Source of the DNA: JAANXG01 sp963731035
Lineage (GTDB): Bacteria; Pseudomonadota; Gammaproteobacteria; Arenicellales; JAANXG01
DNA length: 64,000 nt
Assembly: GCA_963731035.1 (NCBI GenBank)
Contig: CAVSUY010000015.1
Coordinates: 70,003-134,002 of the forward strand
Direction: 5' to 3'
Positions 29,101 through 37,819 of the stretch are shown one piece after another. The translations under genes were made by a program, and so were the position numbers. The first letter of the stretch is position 1, and each line of letters starts with the position of its first letter. Under the pieces are notes generated by a model, which did not search any database, was not told the DNA's origin, and saw only the letters and a list, made by a program, of their open reading frames with translations.

Positions 29101-32100
29101 GTGTCGATATCATCCGGGAGGGCAATTGCACGGCGACCGATCCCAATAATAGCGACTGCCGGACGGAGCATATGGCCAACGATGCACGAATGCGACCTAT
29201 GATGTCGCCGTTCTCCACCGCCCAGGCCTGTGAAAAAGGATTCCTGGTGCTGCTGAGTGACGGCATCGCCAACCGCAACAGCTCCAGGGAACTGATCAAG
29301 ACCCTCACGGGCCGAACCTCGTGCCCGATGCGGATTCCCCAGATCGACAACAACGGCGACGCGATCATCAACAGCGGCAGCTTCTCTTTCCGCGATCCCA
29401 CATCCGACTGAGCAGTGTGGCCTGGAGGTGGCTGATTACCTGCAGAAGACCGATTTCATCCCCGAGGCCAATCCTGCCACCGACGTGTTGAACAACGTGC
29501 GCACCTTCACGATCGGCTTCAACCTGCCGATCGCGAACAGCACCGAGAACCGTCGGGCGGTCGAATTCCTGAAGGCTCTGGCTTTCGTCGGCAACGGCGG
29601 CGACCTGAATGATCCGAATGGCGTACCAGGACCTCAACTACGGAGACGACTTCTACACGGCCGACAACGCGGACCAGCTCAAAGATGTATTCAAGACCAT
29701 CGTCAACGAGATCAACAAGGAAACCACGTCGTTCGTGGCTCCCGGTATATCGATCAACGCCTTCAACCGCCTGTTCAACTTGAACGATATCTATTTCAGC
29801 CTTTTCCGTCCGGATGACAGAAGGTCGGCTGGCTGGGCAATATGAAGAAGTTCAAGCTGTGCGAGGAGAAGAACAGCGATACGTGTTCGTTCGGCGAGGT
29901 TATCGACAAGAACGGCAATCCCGCGGTGTACAGCGACATCACCAACCTGGACAGCCTACGGCACCCTGAAGCCGGAGGCCCAGGGCTTCTGGAGCGACCC
30001 CGCGGACAGCGCGCCGGAGATAAACCAGGGCGGTGCCGGGGAGAAAATCCCGCCCTACACCGCGCGCAAGGTATACGTGAATACCAGCAGCGGCGCCGTT
30101 ACCCCGCCGACCGACTTCAGCAACGTGAAGACGACCGGCACGGCACTCCATCCGATCGACCTAACCAGCAACGACGTGGACGGCGCCGGCACGGCGGACG
30201 ACCCGACTTCCTTTACGGGCTTGAAGGCGGCGCTGCGCGACCAGGGCAACTGTACTACGGGGACCTTCGCCGAACAGAATGCCTGCCTCAACGACCTGAT
30301 CTACTGGATGACGGGAGAGAAGTTCCCCGGTGACCTGCCAAGGTACGGCAACGATAGCGACGTGGACCGCTGGGCTTTCGGCGATCCCATGCACAGCCGA
30401 CCCCTGGTGCTCACCTACGGAAAGGATGACGCCACCGACACCATACTGTCGAAGATCTTCGTCGGTACGAACGACGGCGGCATTCGTATGCTCAACGAGG
30501 GAAACGGCATCGAAGAGTGGATCTTCTACCCGAACTCCATGCTGTCTTTGCAGTCCAGTCTAAAGGGCAACCCCAACGGCACCCATCTGTACGGCGTCGA
30601 CGCCACTCCGACCGCGCGAATTCGCAACGTGAACGGGGACGGGATCATCGACCCCACCGATGGAGACTTCGTGGACCTGTACTTCGGCCTGCGTCGGGGC
30701 GGCCGGCAGATCTTCGCCCTGAACGTGACGCCTGACTCCGAGGTCATCGGGGTCACCGACAACGATGGTAACGTCGTCGGCAAGAAAGGACCTCGTCGAG
30801 CCTGAGCTCCTGTGGCGCATCGACAGTACCGATAACAAGTTCACAGCGCCTCGGCCAGACCTGGAGCACGCCGCTGCCGGTGCGCATCGCCGGTGCCAAC
30901 GGTCCGCGCACGGTGCTGATATTCGGCGGCGGCTACGATACGCGCCAAGACGGCACCGACACTGACGGCACTTCCCCGGATGGCGGAGACATCTATAACA
31001 ACTCGAGCAACGGCGATTCCATGGGTAATGCCATATTCATCGTCGATGCCGATACCGGCGAGCGCCTGTGGTGGGCCAGCAGCAGCAGCGACGGCAATGG
31101 CGACGCCCCCGACGCAGTCGTCAGCTCGATGAACACCGCCATCCCAGCCCCGATCACCCCGTTGGATACCAACGAGGACGGACTGATCAGACCGGCTGTA
31201 CGCTGTGGATCTTCGGGGACAGGTGTTTCGTGTCGATTTGGCAGTCACCAAAAACGCCACCACCGGTGAAAGCGACTTCAGTAGCAGCACCGTCGGTGTA
31301 CTGGCGCGGCTGGGAACCGATGCCACAAACGAGGACCGCCGGAAGTTTTTCTACGCACCCGAAGTCGCCCGCGTCAACGACGAGGCAGTGGTGCAGGAGC
31401 CGTACGAGCTGATTGGTATCGTCAGCGGCAATCGCGCCCAGCCTCAGGGCAAGACCGTTCAGGACCGCGCCTACGGGGTGCGCGACTTCCTGACCGACAA
31501 TCCCGCCGCCGGACTGAGCAGCACCAACTTCCCGGCCTGCAATCCCTTGCTCACCGGCTGCACTCCGGGAACACCCATCACCAACAGCGACCTCACGGAC
31601 GTCACCGACAAGAGCGCGTTCGTGATTCGCCAACAGGACGGTGGGACGATTTCCCTGACCAATGCCAGCGGCACCGACCTGACTTCGTCGGATACCGCCC
31701 TGACCAACCTGAAGAACAGCTACGGCTGGTACTTCGACCTGCAGGGCGACGAACTACGACTCTCAGGATCCGAACCCGCCGCTGACCGGGGAGAAGGGCT
31801 TCTCGACCGCAACGGTGCTGGGTGGACGGGAGTTCTGCACCACCTTCACGCCTCCGGGCGAGACTACCGACACCACCGACGTGTGCTCGGCACCCGCGGC
31901 CATCGGTACGTCGAGGTTCTATGCGGTAGACTTCTTCACCGGAGCGCCGGCCTTCGACCGGAACGCGGATAACACCTTCGACAAAGTCGAGCGCTTCACG
32001 AGCCTCGGCGCCGGACCTTCGGCGGATATCGTGCCGGCCTATCTGCCGGGCGGCGTGGTCCTCCCAGTGCCGACCGGCGCGGGCGCAGTACCGCAGGATC

Positions 32101-32150
32101 CCGGCCCGTTGACGACGGTGCATAAGACCTTCTGGATAGAAGAGGAATAA
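26126..32150 (+). pseudogene. pilY1: PilY1 tip adhesin, broken by about 13 frame changes and 3 in-frame stops
   Basis: Successive frames reconstruct one ~2000-residue PilY1. A signal peptide starts at ATG 26126. A von Willebrand A domain opens with MIDAS motif DTSGSM. About four tandem copies of a repeat follow (for example VGLRFENVDVPAGATIT and VGLRFNNVQVPQGATIT, between 26.5 and 28.8 kb). Then come the rest of the vWA region and the C-terminal PilY1 propeller: GDPMHSRPLVLTYG, YGVDATPT, LYFGLRRGGRQIFALNV, and the calcium loop DTNEDGLI/DRLYAVDLRG split by one extra base near 31190. Frame changes are needed near 26500, 26765, 27650, 28380, 28795, 29410, 29620, 29820, 29955, 30790, 30848, 31190 and 31750. 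In-frame stops are TGA 27151, TGA 27355 and TAG 28257. Neighbouring pilus genes are intact. Confidence 0.85.
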
Positions 32151-32594
32151 ATGACAGAGGCACATAAACAGGCGCCAGGTCGCGCCCAACGAGGGTTCAC
32201 GCTGATCGAGCTCCTGATCGTGGTGGCGGTGATCGCCATCTTGACGGCGATCGCGCTGCCCATGTACCGGGACTACGTGGTGAGGTCGAACCGCTCGGAC
32301 GCGATCGTCTCGTTGACGGAGCTGGCCAACCTGGAGGAGAAGCACTACTCGAACCAGTTGTCCTACACACCCACCATCAGCGCCTTGAGCTACTCGACGA
32401 CGTCGCCGAACCGCTACTACAGTCTCAGCATCGCGACCAACTCCACTACGGGCTATACGTTGACCGCCACGCCGATCGGGCGGCAGTTAGCCGAGGACAA
32501 GACCTGCCAGCAGTTCACTCTGAACAGCTTCGGTCAGCGCAGCGCCGTGGACTCGGGGGGAAACAACACGTCCCAGAAGTGCTGGAACCGGTAA
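32151..32594 (+). CDS. pilE: Type IV pilin-like protein PilE
   Basis: A 147-residue pilin of the PilE class. The leader ends QRG and is followed by FTLIELLIVVAVIAILTAIALPMYRDYVVRSNR with Glu+5. The C-terminal globular part contains the typical PilE ending (LAEDKTCQQFTLNSFGQRSA...KCWNR) with two Cys forming the D-region loop. Its ATG follows the pilY1 stop without spacing, so it depends on translation through pilY1 or on independent initiation. A large hairpin follows the gene. By homology it is a minor pilin of the assembly priming complex; as a major pilin it would be atypical in context. Confidence 0.93.
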   Translation: MTEAHKQAPGRAQRGFTLIELLIVVAVIAILTAIALPMYRDYVVRSNRSDAIVSLTELANLEEKHYSNQLSYTPTISALSYSTTSPNRYYSLSIATNSTTGYTLTATPIGRQLAEDKTCQQFTLNSFGQRSAVDSGGNNTSQKCWNR

Positions 32595-32635
32595 CGCGGG
32601 AAGCGGGGGAAAGGTAAGGAAACCGTCCGGTCGAA

Positions 32636-32684
32636 ATCGCGGCTGCACTGGGATCGTTCCTGACGATCCCAGTGCAGCCGCGAT
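32636..32684. repeat. Perfect 22-bp inverted repeat after pilE
   Basis: Two perfectly complementary 22-bp arms flank a 5-nt loop (TCCTG). The outer 10 bp (ATCGCGGCTG) equal the outer arm of the REP family, while the inner part differs (CACTGGGATCGT), so it looks like a REP variant with an exchanged centre. It probably stabilises or ends the pilE transcript. There is no T-run. Confidence 0.85.
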
Positions 32685-32732
32685 CCAGCAGCCTCAACCC
32701 CCAATCCGGCGCCCATGCACCACCGCAAACCC

Positions 32733-32761
32733 CGGATCGTAGGAGCGGCTTCAGCCGCGAT
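32733..32761 (-). repeat. REP core forming the 3' end of lspA
   Basis: A REP core with one change overlaps lspA and supplies its last codons and TGA stop (Asp-Arg-Gly-stop comes from GATCGCGGCTGA). A 27-bp stretch (REP end plus the lspA 3' end) is repeated directly at 32674-32700 and 32752-32778, so the gene end has been partly duplicated. Confidence 0.85.
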
Positions 32762-33221
32762 CCAGCAGCCTCAACCCCACCACGTCCATCACCAGCAGCA
32801 CCGCGCCGATGAAGATGGCGGAATCGGCAACGTTGAAATTCGGCCAGTCGTAGCTCTTGTAGAACCAGTGGATGAAGTCCACGACGTAGCCCTGGTGCAC
32901 GCGGTCGAAGACGTTGCCCAACGCCCCGCCGACAATCAAGGCGTAGGACACGGCGATCTGGCGCTGTGCGGGGGTGAGCCGGTAGAGGGAGTACACCAGG
33001 AACAGGGACACCACCACGGCAACCGCGATGAAGAACCCATTCTGCCAGCCCCCGGCATCATTAAGGGTGCCGAAGGCGGCGCCGGTGTTGTAGGCCAACT
33101 GCAGGTCGAAGCCCGGCATGATCTTCACCGGCGGCCGGCCCGACAGATACGCCACCGCCAGCCATTTGCTGATCTGGTCCAGCACAAATACCACGACCGA
33201 TATCCAAAGGGTCTTCAGCAT
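32751..33221 (-). CDS. lspA: Lipoprotein signal peptidase LspA
   Basis: An inner-membrane aspartyl peptidase that removes signal peptides from lipidated prolipoproteins such as BamD. The ATG at 33221 gives 156 residues with four hydrophobic helices. Conserved motifs are DQISKWLA, NTGAAFG, GGALGNVFDRV (catalytic Asp) and VVDFIHWF...FNVADSAI (catalytic Asp). The last residues (LLDRG) are encoded by a REP palindrome. It is the last gene of the murJ-DUF2203-ribF-ileS-lspA series, but 250 bp with palindromic repeats separate it from ileS. Confidence 0.95.
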   Translation of the reverse strand: MLKTLWISVVVFVLDQISKWLAVAYLSGRPPVKIMPGFDLQLAYNTGAAFGTLNDAGGWQNGFFIAVAVVVSLFLVYSLYRLTPAQRQIAVSYALIVGGALGNVFDRVHQGYVVDFIHWFYKSYDWPNFNVADSAIFIGAVLLVMDVVGLRLLDRG

Positions 33222-33356
33222 CGCGCCGCCAACCAAGATCCCCTCTCCCCTCCGGGGCAATGGAACGCAGCCCTGGCACGATCCAGTTTGTACCCACGCA
33301 TACTGGGAACCGGGAAGGGCGCGAACGCGGTCTTAAACGTCGTCCCCTCACCCCAG

Positions 33357-33380
33357 CCCTCTCCCGCAAACGGGAGAGGG
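33357..33380. repeat. CCCTCTCCCG palindrome (second dispersed family)
   Basis: CCCTCTCCCG-CAAA-CGGGAGAGGG forms a 10-bp stem in the ileS-lspA gap. It is preceded by CCCCTCACCCCAGC, as in related copies at 39.9-40.0 kb. It is one of the widespread proteobacterial intergenic palindromes. No gene is visible in 33222-33471. Confidence 0.85.
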
Positions 33381-33471
33381 AGTTGGTGCGGGGCGCGGGA
33401 CGGAGCAGCGCCAGACGAAGGAACCATCCGACAAACCGCCGCGGCGCTGACGCGCACGATAGATGCATCCA

Positions 33472-36303
33472 TCAGGCGTACAGCCGCGTCTCCCCGACGC
33501 CGGCGACGTTCTCCACGCAGCGGCCGCAAAGCTCGGGGTGATCGGGGTTGGTGCCGACGTCGCGCCGCCGGTGCCAGCAGCGTACACACTTCGGCTTGTC
33601 GGATTTCTCCACCGCCACGAACACGTTCTCGAGCCCCGACGATTCCAGGGACTGGGGGCGCTCCCTTGACGGCCGGGCCTCGGCGCCGGAAGTGATGAAC
33701 ACGAAGCGAAGCTCGTCGCCGAGATCGCGCAGAACTCCCAGGTACGGCTCATCGCAGTACACGGTAACTTCCGCATCCAGGCCGGCGCCGATGTCACCCG
33801 CATTGCGCACCGCTTCCAGGGTACGCATGACCGCTTGCCGCACCTCGATCACCCGGTCCCAGTACTCACCGTTCTTCTCGCTGTCCTCGAGCCGTGCCGG
33901 CGGCCAACCGTCGTACCAGGTATTGAGCAGCACCGACTCGTTCCGACTCCCCGGCATGCAGCGCCAGATCTCCTCCGAAGTGAAGGCCAGCACCGGCGCC
34001 AGCCAACGAACCAGGGCTTCCAACACGTAGTACATCGCCGTTTGCGCGGAACGCCGGGCCAGGCTATCCCTGGGCGTCGTGTACAGGCGGTCCTTGAGGA
34101 CATCGAGGTAAAAGCCGCCCATCTCCACCACGCAGAACTGGTGGAGCTTCTGGTACATCAGATGGAACTGGTAGTTCTCGTACGCTTCCAGGATTTCCGA
34201 CTGCAGGGCCTGGGCCTTGGCCAGGGCCCAGCGATCCAGGGCCAGCATGTCGTCAACCGCTACCGGGTCCTTGTCCGGATCGAAATCCGCCAGGTTGCCC
34301 AACAGGTAACGCGCCGTGTTGCGCATGCGGCGATAGGAATCCGCCACCCGCTTCAAAATCTCGTCCGAGATGCTCATCTCCCCGCGGTAGTCCGTGGCCG
34401 CGACCCACAACCGCAGGATATCCGCGCCCAGGGTATTGATTACCTCCTGGGGTGCGATCACGTTGCCCCGGGACTTGGACATCTTGTGTCCCTGCGCGTC
34501 GACGGTGAACCCGTGGGTCAGAACACCCTTATAGGGCGCCTTGCCGGTGATCGCGACACCGGTCAGGATGCTGGACTGAAACCACCCCCGGTGCTGGTCG
34601 GAGCCCTCGAGGTACAGATCAGCGGGCCGCTGGAGCTCGTCGCGGGTGCACAGCACGGTGTCATGGGTCGTGCCGGAGTCGAACCACACGTCCAGGGTGT
34701 CGGTGACCTTTCGGTACCGCTCGATGTCCGCGCCCAGCAGCTCGGCGTCGTCGAGGTCGAACCAGGCGTCGATGCCACCGCCGGTTTCCATCTCATGCGC
34801 CACCCGCTCCAACAACTCGGGCATGCGCGGGTGCAGCTCATCCGTCTCCCGGTCAACGTAGAAGGCGATGGGCGTGCCCCAGTAGCGCTGCCGGGAGATA
34901 CACCAGTCCGGCCGGTTGGCCACCATGCCGTGGATCCGCGCCCGACCCCAGTCGGGATGGAACGAGACTTTTTCGATCTGATCCAGCACCGCCCGGCGCA
35001 GACCGTGGTTGTCCATGCTCACGAACCATTGCGTCGTCGCGCGGAATATGACGGGAGACTTGTGCCGCCAGCAATGGGGATAGCTGTGCTCGTAGTTCTC
35101 CGCGTGCACCAGGGCGCCTCTTTCCTTCAGCACCTCGATGACATGGTCGTTCGCCTTGAACACGAACTCCCCGGCGAAGTACTCGGTCGCGGGCAGGAAG
35201 CAGCCGTCGGGCCCCACAGGGTTGTCGACCGTCAAGCCATACTTGCGGCCGAGCTCGAAGTCCTCCTGGCCGTGTCCCGGGGCCGTATGGACCAATCCAG
35301 TGCCCGCTTCGATGGTGACGTGTTCGGCCAGTACACACGGTACCCGCCGGTCCAGGAACGGGTGTTGCAGCTCGAGCCCTTCCAGGTCCCTGCCGCGGCA
35401 GCGCCCCAGGACCTCGTAGTCCTCGTCCCCGTAGCGTTTCATGGCGGATTCCAGAAGGTCCGACACCAGCACGAAATACTCGAAACCCTTGTCCCCCTGC
35501 CGCTTGACCAGGACGTATTCCAGATCCGGGTGCAGGGCCACGGCCTGATTCGCGGGCAGAGTCCAGGGCGTGGTAGTCCAGATCACCGCGGACACGGGAT
35601 TGCCGCCCACGGCGCCCGTAACCCCCATGCGGCGCTCGCAGTCGTCGGGGTCGACGACGCGGAATCGTACATCCACCGCCGGCGAGGTCTTCTCCTGGTA
35701 CTCGATTTCCGCTTCCGCCAGGGCCGAGCCACAGTCGGAGCACCAGTAGACCGGCATCAGGCCGTAGTACAGGTGTCCCTTGTCGAGTATCTTGCCCAGC
35801 GCCCGGACGGTGTTCGCCTCGGTTGCCGGGGCCATGGTGAGGTACGGGTCGTCCCAGTCTCCCACCACGCCCAGTCGGATGAAATCGCGTTTCTGTGAGT
35901 CGATCTGCTCGGTCGCATAGGCGCGGCAGAGCCGGCGAAAGGCCCTGGGGTCGCGTCGCGCCTCCTCGCGGCCGTGGATCTTCTCGACTTCGTGCTCGAT
36001 GGGCAAGCCGTGGCAGTCCCAGCCCGGGACGTAAGGCGAGTCAAATCCGCTCAGGGTCCGGGACTTGACAATGATGTCCTTGAGGACCTTGTTGACCGCG
36101 TGGCCGATGTGAATCACGCCGTTGGCGTACGGGGGGCCGTCGTGGAGGATGAACTTCTCGCGGCCCGAACCCTCTTCGCGCAGACGTTGGTAGATGCCGA
36201 TCCGGTCCCAGTACGAGAGGATCTCGGGCTCGCGCTTGGCGAGGTTGCCCCGCATCGGGAATTCCGTGGAAGGCAGATTGATCGTGTCTTTATAGTCGCT
36301 CAT
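33472..36303 (-). CDS. ileS: Isoleucyl-tRNA synthetase
   Basis: Class I synthetase charging tRNA-Ile, 943 residues. Signature motifs: HIGH box in GVIHIGHAVNK near residue 64, editing (CP1) domain with VIWTTTPWTLPANQAV and GTGLVHTAPGHGQEDF, KMSKS in GHKMSKSRGN near 610, and a C-terminal zinc finger (KCVRCWHRR...ELCGRCVENV). This is the bacterial IleS1 type. It starts 6 bp after the ribF stop, the usual ribF-ileS-lspA order. Confidence 0.98.
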   Translation of the reverse strand: MSDYKDTINLPSTEFPMRGNLAKREPEILSYWDRIGIYQRLREEGSGREKFILHDGPPYANGVIHIGHAVNKVLKDIIVKSRTLSGFDSPYVPGWDCHGLPIEHEVEKIHGREEARRDPRAFRRLCRAYATEQIDSQKRDFIRLGVVGDWDDPYLTMAPATEANTVRALGKILDKGHLYYGLMPVYWCSDCGSALAEAEIEYQEKTSPAVDVRFRVVDPDDCERRMGVTGAVGGNPVSAVIWTTTPWTLPANQAVALHPDLEYVLVKRQGDKGFEYFVLVSDLLESAMKRYGDEDYEVLGRCRGRDLEGLELQHPFLDRRVPCVLAEHVTIEAGTGLVHTAPGHGQEDFELGRKYGLTVDNPVGPDGCFLPATEYFAGEFVFKANDHVIEVLKERGALVHAENYEHSYPHCWRHKSPVIFRATTQWFVSMDNHGLRRAVLDQIEKVSFHPDWGRARIHGMVANRPDWCISRQRYWGTPIAFYVDRETDELHPRMPELLERVAHEMETGGGIDAWFDLDDAELLGADIERYRKVTDTLDVWFDSGTTHDTVLCTRDELQRPADLYLEGSDQHRGWFQSSILTGVAITGKAPYKGVLTHGFTVDAQGHKMSKSRGNVIAPQEVINTLGADILRLWVAATDYRGEMSISDEILKRVADSYRRMRNTARYLLGNLADFDPDKDPVAVDDMLALDRWALAKAQALQSEILEAYENYQFHLMYQKLHQFCVVEMGGFYLDVLKDRLYTTPRDSLARRSAQTAMYYVLEALVRWLAPVLAFTSEEIWRCMPGSRNESVLLNTWYDGWPPARLEDSEKNGEYWDRVIEVRQAVMRTLEAVRNAGDIGAGLDAEVTVYCDEPYLGVLRDLGDELRFVFITSGAEARPSRERPQSLESSGLENVFVAVEKSDKPKCVRCWHRRRDVGTNPDHPELCGRCVENVAGVGETRLYA

Positions 36304-36309
36304 AAAACG

Positions 36310-37281
36310 TCATGCTGTGTTGGCCCTGCCCGCACCGTCGCCCCTCCCGCTCCGGCCCCTGAAGAACTCCTCGGCGTGCCTGATGTCCGCCGCAATCTGC
36401 GCCTTCAAAGCATCGAAGGTCTCGAACCGCTCCTCGTCCCGTATTCGTACGAGAAATCCCACCTCTATCCGCCTGCCATAGATGTCGCCGTCGAAATCGA
36501 GGAGATACACCTCCAGCAAGGCCTTGGCCGGCCCCGGCACGGTAGGCCGCACGCCGATGCTCGCCACACCGTTCACCGCCGAACTGCCGAGCCCATACAC
36601 CTCGACGGCGTATATGCCCGTAAACGGCGGTCGACGCCGGGCCATGTCGATGTTGGCGGTGGGAAATCCCCACTCCCGACCCCGCTTGTCGCCGTGTACC
36701 ACCCGGCCGCGAATGCGGAATGGACGGCCGAGCATCGTTTCCGCCTCTTCGAAGCGCCCGGCCGCCAACGACTCGCGGATACGCGTGCTGCTCACCCGGG
36801 CGCCGTCGACCTGGTAGGTATCGGCTTCCTCGACGCTGAACCCGAACCGCGACCCGGCATCCACCAGGGTTGTGAAATCTCCCTTGCGGCCGTGACCGAA
36901 GCGGAAGTCGTCACCCACCACCAGGTGGTGCACGCCCAGCGCCTCCACCAGCAAGTGCTGAACGAAATCCGCAGCGCTGGTTTGCGCAACGGCGCGGTTG
37001 AAGCGAAGGCACAGCAGATAATCCACGCCGACGCCCGTCAGCAAGGCGAGCTTGTCGCGCAAAGGGCTCAACCGCGCCGGCGCCTCATTCCCCCTGAAAT
37101 ACTCCTGGGGCTGCGGCTCGAAGACCACGACCATGGACGGGCGGCCCAATTCGCGGCTGCGGCGCTCGAGCTGGGCGATCACCGCGCGGTGCCCGACGTG
37201 AACGCCATCGAAATTGCCGATCGTCACCACGCAGCCGCGGTGACGCGGCTCGATATTCAACCGCCCACGAATGACTTCCAC
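36310..37281 (-). CDS. ribF: Bifunctional riboflavin kinase / FAD synthetase
   Basis: It converts riboflavin to FMN and FAD. The N-terminal adenylyltransferase domain has GNFDGVHVGHRAVI, VVFEPQPQEYF, VGDDFRFGHGRKGD and SSTRIRESLAAG. The C-terminal kinase domain has RGRVVHGDKRGREWGFPTANI and LEVYLLDFDGDIYGR. I chose the GTG at 37281 (323 residues). The frame extends another 16 codons to 37329, but that stretch is Arg-rich and not family-like. It is co-directional with ileS, separated by 6 bp. Confidence 0.95.
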   Translation of the reverse strand: MEVIRGRLNIEPRHRGCVVTIGNFDGVHVGHRAVIAQLERRSRELGRPSMVVVFEPQPQEYFRGNEAPARLSPLRDKLALLTGVGVDYLLCLRFNRAVAQTSAADFVQHLLVEALGVHHLVVGDDFRFGHGRKGDFTTLVDAGSRFGFSVEEADTYQVDGARVSSTRIRESLAAGRFEEAETMLGRPFRIRGRVVHGDKRGREWGFPTANIDMARRRPPFTGIYAVEVYGLGSSAVNGVASIGVRPTVPGPAKALLEVYLLDFDGDIYGRRIEVGFLVRIRDEERFETFDALKAQIAADIRHAEEFFRGRSGRGDGAGRANTA

Positions 37282-37402
37282 TACTCGCCCCGTATCCCGA
37301 TCAAAGCCGCACCGAATTCGTCGCCGCAAACAAAACCGGACATTTTATACAAGTGCCCGCTGCGACTCCAAGAAGCGCGCGCCGGGACGGCGGGTACGCC
37401 AC

Positions 37403-37819
37403 TCACGCCCAGTCGGGGTCCAGCTCTTCGACGGCCTCGACCAGCGGACGGCGGCCGGCAAATCCGTCGTCGTAGCCGTGATAGTGGGCGACCCTGAGCT
37501 CGGGGTACTTCCAGCACAGGTATCCGTCGCCGGTGTCGAAATCCACCAGCCACAAGCCTTTCACCACCACGCCCAGGCGCTCCAGCTTGCTCACCCAGCG
37601 CTTGATGATCTCTTCGTACTCCCGCTGGACCGCAGGCGTTCGGGGATCCGTGGCCAGCATGTTGTTGAGCCGTTGCTTGACTGGAGCCAGCTCCCCGGCT
37701 GACTGCTCGGTAATGCCTCGAATCAAAGGCAGCAGGGCTTCCGCCTCGGCGAGCGTGAAGACCCGCGGCTCGCCGACCGCGCCGATTTGATGGATCTGTA
37801 CCGCGTTGGCACTGCTCAT
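37403..37819 (-). CDS. DUF2203 family protein
   Basis: A 138-residue soluble protein of DUF2203. Visible features: RVFTLAEAEALLPLIRGITE at the N-terminus, a central helical stretch (KQRLNNML...EYEEIIKRWVSKLERLG), and the family ending VVKGLWLVDFDTGDGYLCWKYPELRVAHYH, then DDGFAGRRPL. Function is unknown. Its ATG overlaps the murJ stop codon (TAATG), so it is co-translated with murJ; ribF follows about 120 bp later. Confidence 0.85.
   Translation of the reverse strand: MSSANAVQIHQIGAVGEPRVFTLAEAEALLPLIRGITEQSAGELAPVKQRLNNMLATDPRTPAVQREYEEIIKRWVSKLERLGVVVKGLWLVDFDTGDGYLCWKYPELRVAHYHGYDDGFAGRRPLVEAVEELDPDWA

Noticed and set aside
26126..32150. Programmed frameshifting or stop-codon recoding in pilY1
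   Set aside because: There are about 13 shifts in both directions and both TGA and TAG stops, with no common slippery site, SECIS-like element or pseudoknot that I can see.
33835..35898. 687-codon plus-strand frame antisense to ileS
   Set aside because: Shadow frame of a GC-rich synthetase; no ribosome site or family match.
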